Assembly: GCA_013694845.1 (NCBI GenBank)
Contig: JACDBQ010000774.1
Location: 1-19,988, forward strand
DNA from: Acidobacteriota bacterium
GTDB lineage: Bacteria; Acidobacteriota; Vicinamibacteria; Vicinamibacterales; 2-12-FULL-66-21
Length of the DNA: 19,988 bases
Direction: 5' to 3'
Shown here: positions 1 to 7,320 of the stretch, piece after piece
Position numbering within the stretch: position 1 is the stretch's first letter
How the letters are laid out: every line of letters begins with the position of its first letter
Translations under genes and position numbers: made by a program
Notes under the pieces: model-generated
Told to the model about the DNA's origin: nothing
What the model saw: the letters and a program-made list of their open reading frames with translations, nothing else
Databases searched by the model: none

Positions 1-85
1 CTCGATCCGCTTCTCGGCAGCCACCATCATCGCGCCGAGCCTGGCATTCCGGTCCGTTCCGTCCGCCGCTTCCGATGGTGATCAC

Positions 86-1009
86 ATGAAACTGGTGCTC
101 AGCGCCCTTCTGATCGTGTCTCAAACCGTCTCGCAACCTGTTCCGCAGACAGCGGCAGAACGTTACAAGAGTATTCGCGTGCTGAAGGAGATTCCCTCGA
201 GCGATGTGATTCCGGTCATGTCGGTCATCGCCGGATCGCTGGGGGTCACGTGCTCACACTGCCACGGGGCAGAATTCGTGAGCGACGACAATCCAAACAA
301 GGCCAAGGCGAGACAGATGATCGAGATGACCCGGCGCGTCGATCAGGAGTTCGGCGGGAAGGGCCTCATCACGTGCAACACCTGTCATCAGGGGCGTGCG
401 ATCCCGCCGGCCGTGCCACTGGTGCAGAACGCCGGCTGGAACAGGCCGCCAGCCGTGACCGCGCTTGCGCTGCCGCTGCTCGACAGCGTGATCGAGCGTT
501 ACGTCACGGCGATGGGAGGCCGCACGGCGCTCGCGAGGATGACGACCCGCACGATTGCCGGCTCCGTGACCCGCATGAACGGACGCACGCCGCCCGGATC
601 GGGGGAGTTCGCGGCGACCGCGTCGTTTCCGGGTTCAGGCAGTGTCGACACCGCATTCAGTTACCCGCCGGAAGCGGAAGGTGAGATGGTCCTCAGCTTC
701 GTCCGTCCACTTCGCGTTCGAGAGCTGTACCCGAAGCTGGAAGTGACCCGGCGCGAGCGCGTCAACGGGAAGGACGCGGTCGCGGTGGCCGCCACGACCA
801 CCCGGGGTGCGATCCACACGCTGTTCTTTGACGAAGCGTCAGGCCTCCTGCTCCGCAGGTATAGCGAGAAGACCACCGCGCTCGGCCAGTTGCCTGAGGA
901 ATTCGACTTCGACGACTATCGCGAAGTAAATGGAGTGCAAGTGCCCCATCTGATCCGATGGTCACGGGCGGATTATCAGGTGACGTTCACGGTTGCGAAT
1001 GTGAAGTGA
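86..1009 (+). CDS. Exported di-heme c-type cytochrome with PufC-like heme sites
   Basis: The 307-aa product starts with a short hydrophobic signal peptide (about residues 1-17), so the mature protein should be periplasmic. Two heme c motifs are visible: CSHCH at 56-60 and CNTCH at 97-101. Each has a Met upstream in a likely helix (M45 and M81). This helix-CxxCH layout is typical of the photosynthetic reaction-centre cytochrome c subunit family, whose short non-photosynthetic members are common in Acidobacteriota. There is room for only two hemes, not four. Residues from about 125 to 307 have no heme motif and read as a beta-rich domain ending in VTFTVANVK, perhaps LolA-like. The role is probably electron transfer, partner unknown. 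The frame stays open upstream to the window edge and no Shine-Dalgarno is seen, so the start rests on the signal peptide. Confidence 0.85.
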   Translation: MKLVLSALLIVSQTVSQPVPQTAAERYKSIRVLKEIPSSDVIPVMSVIAGSLGVTCSHCHGAEFVSDDNPNKAKARQMIEMTRRVDQEFGGKGLITCNTCHQGRAIPPAVPLVQNAGWNRPPAVTALALPLLDSVIERYVTAMGGRTALARMTTRTIAGSVTRMNGRTPPGSGEFAATASFPGSGSVDTAFSYPPEAEGEMVLSFVRPLRVRELYPKLEVTRRERVNGKDAVAVAATTTRGAIHTLFFDEASGLLLRRYSEKTTALGQLPEEFDFDDYREVNGVQVPHLIRWSRADYQVTFTVANVK

Positions 1010-1149
1010 GTTTCTTTCCCGGCCGATGGCGCCTTTCGACGCATGAACCGACCGATCGTCCACCTGGTCTTTGCAGGCCTGCTAAGTTCCGGAAGATTCA
1101 CGGTGCGGCGCCCAAGTGCGAAGTAAAACGACAGGCTCCATGCGCGCTA

Positions 1150-1349
1150 GAGCCGTCGGCGCCGCCCGACGTGCTGGGTGAAGACGACGACAGGAGGAAC
1201 TCCCGTCCGGCGAGCCGGGCATATACCTTGAGCGCCTCTATGTCGAGCAGGTCGCCACGCTCGATGTGGAAGACGACGTCCTCTCACCCGATGCCGCGGT
1301 CCGCCCTGAGCCTCACGTTCTTCGCGCCGTCCCAGGCGAAGTATTTCAC
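1150..1349 (-). pseudogene. Decayed BrnT/DUF4258-like toxin gene
   Basis: Read on the minus strand from a GTG at 1349, the peptide begins VKYFAWDGAKN, continues through RADRGIG, hits a TGA at 1284-1286, and resumes in the same frame as EDVVFHIERGDLLDI. This matches the opening pattern I know from small BrnT-like toxins (KYF-W-x-KN, then RGI-F-ED-V-FHIERGDLLDI). Beyond that point the expected HPN-x-RY-x-GQ-x-FVV section is scrambled over several frames. The in-frame stop and later frameshifts point to an inactive remnant. No antitoxin gene could be recognised beside it. The family call rests on about 35 residues. Confidence 0.5.
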
Positions 1350-1717
1350 CGCATCAGACCGGGGCCGAGCCAGGACAAGGCGGTGAGAGACACGTTCAAA
1401 GATGCCACCTGCGCCTCGCCTTCCAGACCACCCCACACAGTTAAATGCGATTAGGGCCGATGACACGTGAAGAAACCGAACGTTCTGGGCCTCATCCATA
1501 ACGCATCCTCTGCCCGCGGGCGAAATAGTCGCGAGACTTTTCAACCGAATGGGCCTCCAAGTCCACTTTAGTCAGTCGTCCACAAGCCTTTAGTCGGCCC
1601 CGGCGCGCGGGATAGTCTAAACTCTGAGCAGGAACCATTGTCGCGAAGGAATCAGCGGTGTAGCGCCGAGGGTTGGTGCCAAATTCGCAGGGCGTCGCCT
1701 CGGCATAAATCATCAGC

Positions 1718-1724
1718 GGGAGGT
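1718..1724 (+). promoter_or_regulatory. Shine-Dalgarno of the outer-membrane protein gene
   Basis: GGGAGGT ends 4 bases before the ATG at 1729 (5 bases from the GGAGG core). This strong site fixes the start of the 391-aa protein. Confidence 0.7.
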
Positions 1725-1728
1725 AAGC

Positions 1729-2904
1729 ATGCAGCAAGCAGGGGCTGTTCTGGCGGCGTTCTGTTCACTCGCACTCATTCCCTCCGTGGCGGAGGGCCAG
1801 TCGGTCGCTCAGGGTCTCTCGGACCTCCTGACCCAGCAAACCCCCCCGCCACAAGGGTATGTACGGGATCGAGCGGCAGCTGAAGCCACCTTCGGCACGG
1901 TCGCCGCGTTATTCCAAGTGGAGCTGAGCAACCTGCCGGTCGTCTCGTCTTCGGGCGGCTTCGTTTATCGGTTCAATCCGACGTTCGGGACTGCCGAGCG
2001 CGCCAGTGACAGTTTCGGCCCATTCTTCACTGAACGGGCCGTCCGCAATGGCAGGAAGAACCTCTCCCTGAGTGTGGCCTTTGACTTCGCCAGCTTCGCA
2101 TCGCTCCAAGGGGCTGACCTGACGGCCGGTACCTTCCCGACCAACACCGCTCGATTCGCGAGTCAGGTGCTTCCCTTCAGCGTCGACACATTGTCGCTGG
2201 CGATGGAGAAGAAAACGGTCACCGGGTTTGCGAGCTACGGCGTCAGCGACCGGTTGGATGTTGGGATAGCGGTTCCCGTGACCCGATTGAGGTTCTCCGG
2301 CATTCGTGTGAATACGTTCGACGGGGTATCCTCGCTCCAGTCGCGACAGTCGGGTGACGCTTTAGGATTTGGCGACATCGGAGTCCACGCGCGGTATCGG
2401 CTGGCCGGGACGGCCGGCACGGGCGTGGCCGTCGGAACGGATGTGCGGTTCCCCACTGGCCGTGAGGAAGACCTGCTCGGCGCAGGACAGATGACGTGGC
2501 GGTTCAGCGGGATCGGCTCATGGGAACGCAAACGAATCGCGCTCCACGCCAACGGTGGGCTCGGCTTCGGCGGCTTTTCGCGCGAGCAGTTCTGGTCTGG
2601 AGCAGTGACGGTAGCCGCTGGTCTTCGGCTGAGTGTCGTAGGCGAGGTCATTGGTCGCAGGCTGAACGAACTCCATCGTGTGTCGGATGTCTACAGCCCG
2701 CATCCCGTTCTTGCCGGCGTGGAAACGATGCGATGGCTGCCGACCGATGCCGGTGTCCATACCGTCTTTCTGGTGACGGGAGTCAAGTGGAACGTGGGGC
2801 AAAAGGCATTGCTCAATCTGCACGTTCTCAGTCGCTTAACTGACACCGGGTTGAAGGCGCGGTTTACGCCGGCGCTGGCGGTCGATTACGGCTTCGGCTT
2901 CTGA
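1729..2904 (+). CDS. Outer-membrane beta-barrel protein (transporter-like)
   Basis: The 391-aa product has a signal peptide of about 23 residues (start MQQAGAVLAAF, Ala-rich cleavage region near SVAEGQS). The rest alternates polar and hydrophobic residues in short strands such as YGVSDRLDVGIAVPV, IGVHARYRLAG and VAVGTDVRFPTG, and it ends in VDYGFGF. A terminal aromatic residue is the usual barrel-assembly signal. The repeated strand pattern resembles the MetA-pathway/transporter barrel group, which often handles hydrophobic substrates. The substrate is unknown. The downstream gene starts 2 bases after the stop, so the two are probably co-transcribed and may work together across the envelope. 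Confidence 0.75.
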   Translation: MQQAGAVLAAFCSLALIPSVAEGQSVAQGLSDLLTQQTPPPQGYVRDRAAAEATFGTVAALFQVELSNLPVVSSSGGFVYRFNPTFGTAERASDSFGPFFTERAVRNGRKNLSLSVAFDFASFASLQGADLTAGTFPTNTARFASQVLPFSVDTLSLAMEKKTVTGFASYGVSDRLDVGIAVPVTRLRFSGIRVNTFDGVSSLQSRQSGDALGFGDIGVHARYRLAGTAGTGVAVGTDVRFPTGREEDLLGAGQMTWRFSGIGSWERKRIALHANGGLGFGGFSREQFWSGAVTVAAGLRLSVVGEVIGRRLNELHRVSDVYSPHPVLAGVETMRWLPTDAGVHTVFLVTGVKWNVGQKALLNLHVLSRLTDTGLKARFTPALAVDYGFGF

Positions 2905-2906
2905 CA

Positions 2907-3671
2907 ATGCGAGACGGCCGTTTCGAGCGTTCGGACGGCAGGCGGAAGGTGGCGGCGGTCACCGCCCTCGGTACGCTTGGCGTGTTGACCACGGTCGTTT
3001 TCTTGTCACGCGACAGGACTCCGGCTCCGTCTTCGCCGCCTCCGGCAGCTCCTCGGACGGCTGTTCCAGCGCCGGTCGAAAGTCCGCGTCCTCTGTCGGC
3101 ACCCGAGTCAAACCTTCCTGCTCCACCACGGGAGAGGAGTCTTCCCGCCGCCACACCCACCAGCCCACGGCGGTCGAGCGTGATGCCACGGAGAGAGACA
3201 ACCCCGTCGAAGCCGCAAGGCGAGACGATCCGGGCATCACCGCCTGCTGGCAGTGCCGGTCCTGAATTGTCGCCGGCGCCTGACCCGCCGACTGTTCTAC
3301 CGGTGCCGAATCTCATGGCGGAGCCACCTGGCGCGGAACTCGAGCCTGAATCCAGGGCGGTCAATCGCGTCCTCGATCGCTATCGGCAGTTCTACAACCG
3401 GCTCGACGCGCGCGGTGCGCGTTCCATCTGGCCGTCGGTTGACGCGGAGGCGCTCGCGAGAATCTTTACCCGTCTCGATCGTCAGACCATGACTTTCGAT
3501 AAGTGCTCGATCGCGCTCTCCGAATCGACTGCTACCGCGCATTGCGCCGGATTACTGGAGTATGTCCCACGAGTCGGGAGCGCCACACTTCACTCTGAGC
3601 GTCATTCATGGACGATCGAGCTGCGACGTGCCTCAGAGGGCTGGCAGATCGTCAAAGTCAGTGGCCGCTAG
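2907..3671 (+). CDS. Membrane-anchored proline-rich protein with NTF2-like C-terminus
   Basis: The 254-aa product has a basic N-terminus, one hydrophobic segment at about residues 15-34 (ALGTLGVLTTVVFL), then some 110 residues rich in Pro, Ser, Ala and Arg. A folded domain follows from about 150. It begins with a helix (VNRVLDRYRQFYNRLDARG) and continues with strands ending in WTIELRRASEGWQIVKVSG, the usual pattern of an NTF2/SnoaL-like fold. Two Cys in the domain (DKCSIAL and AHCAGLL) could form a disulfide if the domain is periplasmic. The likely topology is cytoplasmic tail, one TM span, flexible periplasmic linker, small globular domain. It starts 2 bases after the barrel gene, which suggests a periplasmic partner. 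No catalytic function can be assigned. Confidence 0.7.
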   Translation: MRDGRFERSDGRRKVAAVTALGTLGVLTTVVFLSRDRTPAPSSPPPAAPRTAVPAPVESPRPLSAPESNLPAPPRERSLPAATPTSPRRSSVMPRRETTPSKPQGETIRASPPAGSAGPELSPAPDPPTVLPVPNLMAEPPGAELEPESRAVNRVLDRYRQFYNRLDARGARSIWPSVDAEALARIFTRLDRQTMTFDKCSIALSESTATAHCAGLLEYVPRVGSATLHSERHSWTIELRRASEGWQIVKVSGR

Positions 3672-3723
3672 GCTGCACACGGGTCGAAGTCTCGAAAAAT
3701 CCCGCCGGCTCAGTAATACCTGA

Positions 3724-3741
3724 GAGGCGTCCTCACGCCTC
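3724..3741 (+). terminator. Hairpin between the NTF2-like gene and the PadR promoter
   Basis: GAGGCGT (3724-3730) and ACGCCTC (3735-3741) form a perfect 7-bp stem with a 4-base loop. It lies 53 bases past the upstream stop and just before the -35 element of the PadR gene. No clean T run follows, so termination is a guess based on position. Confidence 0.35.
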
Positions 3742-3744
3742 CTG

Positions 3745-3788
3745 TTGACATTCTAAATGAGCTGACTTAGTCTCGTCTAGAATGTCAA
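3745..3788 (+). promoter_or_regulatory. PadR operon promoter within an 11-bp inverted repeat (putative operator)
   Basis: A consensus -35 box TTGACA (3745-3750) is followed after 17 bases by TAGTCT (3768-3773), a 4/6 match to the -10 consensus. Transcription would start at about 3780-3782, on or next to the ATG at 3782, so the mRNA is probably leaderless; no Shine-Dalgarno is present. TTGACATTCTA (3745-3755) is an exact inverted copy of TAGAATGTCAA (3778-3788). One arm contains the -35 box and the other the start codon. The arms contain ACAT/ATGT, the half-site type known for PadR proteins. Autorepression by the encoded PadR is the obvious model. Confidence 0.65.
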
Positions 3789-4123
3789 GAGAAGTACTGC
3801 AAGGCACCCTCGACCTAATGGTGTTGCGGACGCTGGAGACCATGGGGACGCAGCATGGCCTCGGACTGGCGAAACGCATCCTCCAGATGTCCGGCGGCTT
3901 GCTCGATCTGAATCAGGGGACGCTGTATCCGGCAGTGCTGCGGCTCGAGCAGCGTGGTTGGATCAAGTCGAAATGGGGCGTCTCGGACAACAACCGCAGG
4001 GCCAAGTACTACGAGCTGTCGGCACGCGGACGCAAGCAGATCGACGAGGAAGCCGCCAGCTGGGAGTGGACCGCATCGCTCATGGCGCGGTTCCTCCGGA
4101 CGCCGGCCGGCGAAGAGAAGTGA
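3782..4123 (+). CDS. PadR-family transcriptional regulator
   Basis: The 113-aa protein has the length and sequence of the short PadR class. The winged helix covers most of it: LQGTLDLMVLRTLE opens helix 1, GLGLAKRI leads into helix 2, LNQGTLYPAVLRLEQRGWI is the recognition helix with the conserved GTLYP, and RRAKYYELSARGRKQ is the wing with the conserved K-YY-LT-x-G pattern. It binds DNA as a dimer and usually represses its own operon. The TGA at 4121-4123 shares its last base with the ATG of the permease, so the two are translationally coupled. In Acidobacteriota such PadR genes sit in front of orphan MacB-like permeases. The inducer is unknown. Confidence 0.93.
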   Translation: MSREVLQGTLDLMVLRTLETMGTQHGLGLAKRILQMSGGLLDLNQGTLYPAVLRLEQRGWIKSKWGVSDNNRRAKYYELSARGRKQIDEEAASWEWTASLMARFLRTPAGEEK

Positions 4124-6801
4124 TGTTCGGCCGGCTTCTGAATCTGTTCCGCAGGCGCAGACTCGACGACGAGCTCGACGAGGAGCTGCGGTACCACGTC
4201 GAAGGGCTCGAAGCCGAGTACCTGGCGCGAGGGCTGTCGGCCGAGAACGCGCGTCTTGCGGCGCAGCGCGACATGGGCGGCCTGGCGCAAGCGAAGGAGG
4301 CGTACCGCGAGCAACGAGGCCTTCCGATTCTCGAGACGACGTGGCGGGATATCCGGTTCGGCACGCGCGCGCTGAGGCGAACGCCTGGCGTCAGCGTCGC
4401 CGTGATTGCGACGCTCGCGGTCGGCATCGGTGCGAACACGGCCATCTTCAGTCTTGTCTACGGCGTCCTGCTGAAGCCCCTCCCCTACCCGCGGGCGGAT
4501 GCCCTCATCTCGATCGCGCACGCCACGCCCGGAGCGAACATCGAAACGGAAGTGCCGTCTGCGCCGTACCTCTATTTTACTTACCGGGAGGCGAACCGGA
4601 CGCTCGACGGCGTCGGACTCTGGCGGACCGGTTCGGTGAGCGTGACGGGCCTCGATCGCCCCGAGCAGGTGCAGGCACTTCTCGTCACGTCCGAGATCCT
4701 TCCGATTCTCGGCGTCCCGCCGCTGCTCGGCCGGCAGCTCTCCCCTCATGATGATTCGCCCGGCAGCCCGCTCACGGTGATGCTCACGCACGGATACTGG
4801 CAACGCCGTTTTGGCGCCGACGCGTCCATGGTCGGCCGGCGGCTCCTGATCGACGGAGAGCCGCGCGACGTGATCGGCGTCATGCCCCCGGCTTTCCGGT
4901 TCCTCGACCAGCCGGTCGATGTGATCTTTCCGTTTCAGCTCGACCGCAACCAGGTGACGCTCGGACGCTACGTGTTCCCGAGCCTTGCTCGTCTGAAGGT
5001 CGGCGTCTCGCTCGCTGACGCCACCGCCGATCTTGCCCGCATGGTGCCGCTGGCAGTCGAGACATTCCCGCCTCCCCCCGGGTACACGCGCGAGCGATTC
5101 GCGGCGCGCCCGGTAGCGCCGCACCTCCGTCCGCTCAAAGAGGAAGTCGTCGGCGACGTTGGCCGCACGCTCTGGCTGCTGATGACAGCACTCGGTCTGG
5201 TGCTGTTGATCGTCTGCGCGAACGTGGCCAACCTCCTCTTGGTGCGCACCGAGGGGCGTCGACAAGAGGTGGCCGTTCGCGCGGCGCTCGGCGCGAGCTG
5301 GCGCCGCATCGCGAGCGAGCTGTTGATTGAAAGCATGCTATTGGGAGTAATGGGGGGCATCGCGGGACTGGCCCTTGCCGAACTGAGCCTGCGGTTGCTC
5401 GTCGCATTCGCTCCAGACACCTTGCCGCGCCTCGCGGAAATTGCGATCGATCCCGTAGTCGTCCTTTTCACCCTGGCAATCTCCCTGGTTGCCGGCGCGA
5501 TCTTCGGGCTGATCCTGGTCGTTAAGTACGCCAACCCGGGTCTGGCCATGGCGCTGCGCGGCGACGGGCGCACGATGAGCGACAGCCGCGAGACGCACCG
5601 CACGCGCGCGGCACTCGTCGTCGTCCAGGTCACGATGGCGCTGGTGCTCCTCGTCTGCTCGGGATTGATGATTCGCACATTCCAGGCACTGAGCCACGTC
5701 GATCCGGGCTTCTCACATCCCGACCAGGTGCAGCTGGTCCACGTGGCGATTCCGTTCACGGGACTCTCAGACGAGCATGCCACGCGCATGCAGCAGGCGA
5801 TCGTGGATGGGATTCGGGTGATTCCAGGCGTCGCCGACGTCGCGTTCGCGGATATTGCACCGCTGGCCGGAGGCAACTTCAGCGATACAGTACTCTTCGC
5901 CGAGGGCAAGACCTACTCAGAGGGTCAGCCGCGTCCGCTCCGGCGGTTCGAGTTCATCTCACCGTCGTTCTTTCAAACGCTGGGTGTGCCAATCGTGGAG
6001 GGCCGCGATTTGACGTGGGTGGATCTGTACGACAAGAGAATGGTCGCGTTGATCTCGGCGGGTCTGGCGCGCGACGACTGGGGAACGCCGGCCCAAGCCC
6101 TGGGTAAGCGGGTGCGCGCTGGGCCCGCGGATCCGTGGCGGGAAATCGTCGGGGTCGTCGGGGACGTCCACGACAACGGCGTGGACCATCCCGCGCCGCC
6201 CATCGTGTATTTTCCGGCGCGAATGGATCACTTCTGGGGCACGCCGACGATGAGTGCTCGTGACGCGACTTTTCTGATCCGCAGCCCTCGTGCCGGCAGC
6301 GAGAGTCTGGTGCGCGAGATCGAGGCCGCCATCTGGGGCGTAAACGCAAACCTCCCGCTGGCGCAAATCCGGACGCTCGCCGACGCGTACCGCAAATCCC
6401 TCGCGCGGACGTCCTTCACGCTGACCTTGCTGGTCATGGCTGGTGTGATGGGCCTGCTCCTCGGATTCATCGGCATCTACGGCGTCATTGCATACGGGGT
6501 GTCGCAGCGGACCCGCGAGATTGGCATCCGCCTGGCGCTGGGCGCGCAACCGGGAGAGCTTCGCGGCAGGTTCGTGCGCGCTGCCATGATCCTGGCGGCC
6601 GTCGGCGCGGCAGCCGGGCTCGCGATCGCCGTGGTGTTGACGCGAGCGATGTCGTCGCTGTTGTTCGGTGTGAGTCCGGTCGATCCTGTCACCTACGCCG
6701 CAGTGACAGCGATCGTACTGGCGACGGCGAGGCTGGCCGCGCACCTGCCGGCACGGCGCGCCACGAGCCACGATCCGATCGACGCGCTGCGCCAAGGGTG
6801 A
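4123..6801 (+). CDS. ADOP-type MacB/FtsX-like ABC transporter permease
   Basis: I place the start at the ATG overlapping the PadR stop, giving 892 aa; the same frame is open further upstream, but that stretch lies over the PadR gene. The N-terminus (FGRLLNLFRRRRLDDELDEEL) is the cytoplasmic prefix seen in this family. TM1 is at about 90-117, a MacB-type periplasmic region follows, and TMs lie near 350-373, 400-433, 445-467, 496-523, 765-790, 817-841 and 856-880. The FtsX signature appears twice (EVAVRAALGAS, REIGIRLALGAQ), so this is a duplicated 4+4 TM permease. No ATPase gene is adjacent, as expected for the acidobacterial duplicated orphan permease group. It probably couples to an ATPase elsewhere for efflux or envelope work; the substrate is unknown. 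Confidence 0.9.
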   Translation: MFGRLLNLFRRRRLDDELDEELRYHVEGLEAEYLARGLSAENARLAAQRDMGGLAQAKEAYREQRGLPILETTWRDIRFGTRALRRTPGVSVAVIATLAVGIGANTAIFSLVYGVLLKPLPYPRADALISIAHATPGANIETEVPSAPYLYFTYREANRTLDGVGLWRTGSVSVTGLDRPEQVQALLVTSEILPILGVPPLLGRQLSPHDDSPGSPLTVMLTHGYWQRRFGADASMVGRRLLIDGEPRDVIGVMPPAFRFLDQPVDVIFPFQLDRNQVTLGRYVFPSLARLKVGVSLADATADLARMVPLAVETFPPPPGYTRERFAARPVAPHLRPLKEEVVGDVGRTLWLLMTALGLVLLIVCANVANLLLVRTEGRRQEVAVRAALGASWRRIASELLIESMLLGVMGGIAGLALAELSLRLLVAFAPDTLPRLAEIAIDPVVVLFTLAISLVAGAIFGLILVVKYANPGLAMALRGDGRTMSDSRETHRTRAALVVVQVTMALVLLVCSGLMIRTFQALSHVDPGFSHPDQVQLVHVAIPFTGLSDEHATRMQQAIVDGIRVIPGVADVAFADIAPLAGGNFSDTVLFAEGKTYSEGQPRPLRRFEFISPSFFQTLGVPIVEGRDLTWVDLYDKRMVALISAGLARDDWGTPAQALGKRVRAGPADPWREIVGVVGDVHDNGVDHPAPPIVYFPARMDHFWGTPTMSARDATFLIRSPRAGSESLVREIEAAIWGVNANLPLAQIRTLADAYRKSLARTSFTLTLLVMAGVMGLLLGFIGIYGVIAYGVSQRTREIGIRLALGAQPGELRGRFVRAAMILAAVGAAAGLAIAVVLTRAMSSLLFGVSPVDPVTYAAVTAIVLATARLAAHLPARRATSHDPIDALRQG

Positions 6802-6803
6802 CC

Positions 6804-6840
6804 CGTGCGGCGAAGGCGCGTAAGTGCCTTCGGACGCACG
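6804..6840 (+). terminator. Strong hairpin directly after the permease gene
   Basis: CGTGCG (6804-6809) pairs with CGCACG (6835-6840), and CGAAGGC (6811-6817) pairs with GCCTTCG (6826-6832). This makes a 13-bp stem with a small internal loop and an 8-base apical loop. It begins 3 bases after the permease stop. No T run follows, so it may be a weak or Rho-assisted terminator or an mRNA 3'-end stabiliser. Confidence 0.5.
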
Positions 6841-6961
6841 GAGCTCGGCACGTCTCATCCGTCCTTTACGGCGCTGTGCAATTCACGCAAGGTGACATTT
6901 TCCAGCGAAAGACTTGCCGCTATCTCCAAGGTTCCGGCCCGTTCTGTAGTCAGATGGACGG

Positions 6962-7320
6962 ATGATCACCGAGCGATTGGAACTGATTCCTGCGACTGTC
7001 GATCTCTGCAAGGCCGAGGCGCGGGGGCTGGAGGCTCTGGGAATGGCTCCGGGAGTCCGCGTGCCTGACTCGTGGCCGCCTCCAGTGTTCGAGCCGGACG
7101 TTGTTGATCGCATCCGCAAGCGCCTCGAGCACGACCCCGGGGCCGGGCATGGACGCTGCACTACATTGTCCTGCGGAGACCGCCGGGTGTGGGAGGCCTG
7201 CGGGAGCTTCTGGGCGTGGCGGGCTTTTGGGGGGCTCCGTCCACAGGCGGCGCGGTCGAGACATAGGTCACGGCGTCACGCCGGACCCTCGGGACTCTCG
7301 CGGCACGGCCGGCAACACAT
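6962..7320 (+). pseudogene. Frameshifted GNAT acetyltransferase
   Basis: From the ATG at 6962 the peptide opens ITERLELIPATVDLCKAEA and runs to PDSWPPPVFEPDVVDRI and RLEHDPGAG, the usual start of a RimJ/RimL-type GNAT protein. A one-base shift in the GC-rich run near 7130-7149 moves the matching frame, which continues from 7150 as WTLHYIVLRR...LLGVAGFWGAPSTGGAVE. It then meets a TAG at 7264. A second shift near 7261 recovers IGHGVTP, which corresponds to the V-x-IG-V-P strand before the acetyl-CoA loop. The acetyl-CoA loop (R-G-x-G-x-A) and the C-terminus are not recognisable. Two shifts plus a missing C-terminus indicate a dead gene; base errors could explain the first shift but not the lost C-terminus. 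Confidence 0.65.

Larger units (their letters stand above)
1010..1728. other. Gene-poor interval with a toxin-gene remnant
   Basis: About 720 bases lie between the cytochrome and the outer-membrane protein genes. Open frames here are short and arginine- or serine-rich, as expected by chance in GC-rich DNA. The only recognisable content is a broken BrnT-like gene on the minus strand (1150-1349). The last bases carry the Shine-Dalgarno of the next gene. I saw no RNA gene, transposase or clear terminator. Confidence 0.6.

Noticed and set aside
958..1386. 142-aa + ORF after the cytochrome gene
   Set aside because: It overlaps the cytochrome's 3' end, has a random-looking Arg/Ser/Pro composition, and runs antisense over the BrnT-like remnant.
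1400..1500. Possible integron attC-like site near the decayed toxin
   Set aside because: Only loose TTAG/TAAC similarity was seen; no paired core sites or integrase were found.
3958..4122. Longer start for the permease inside the PadR gene
   Set aside because: The extra 55 residues lie antiphase to the PadR coding sequence and do not look like protein; the ATG at 4123 gives the family's usual N-terminus.
4009..5265. 418-aa minus ORF opposite PadR and the permease
   Set aside because: It is antisense to two well-supported genes and has an Arg/Glu/His-rich shadow composition.
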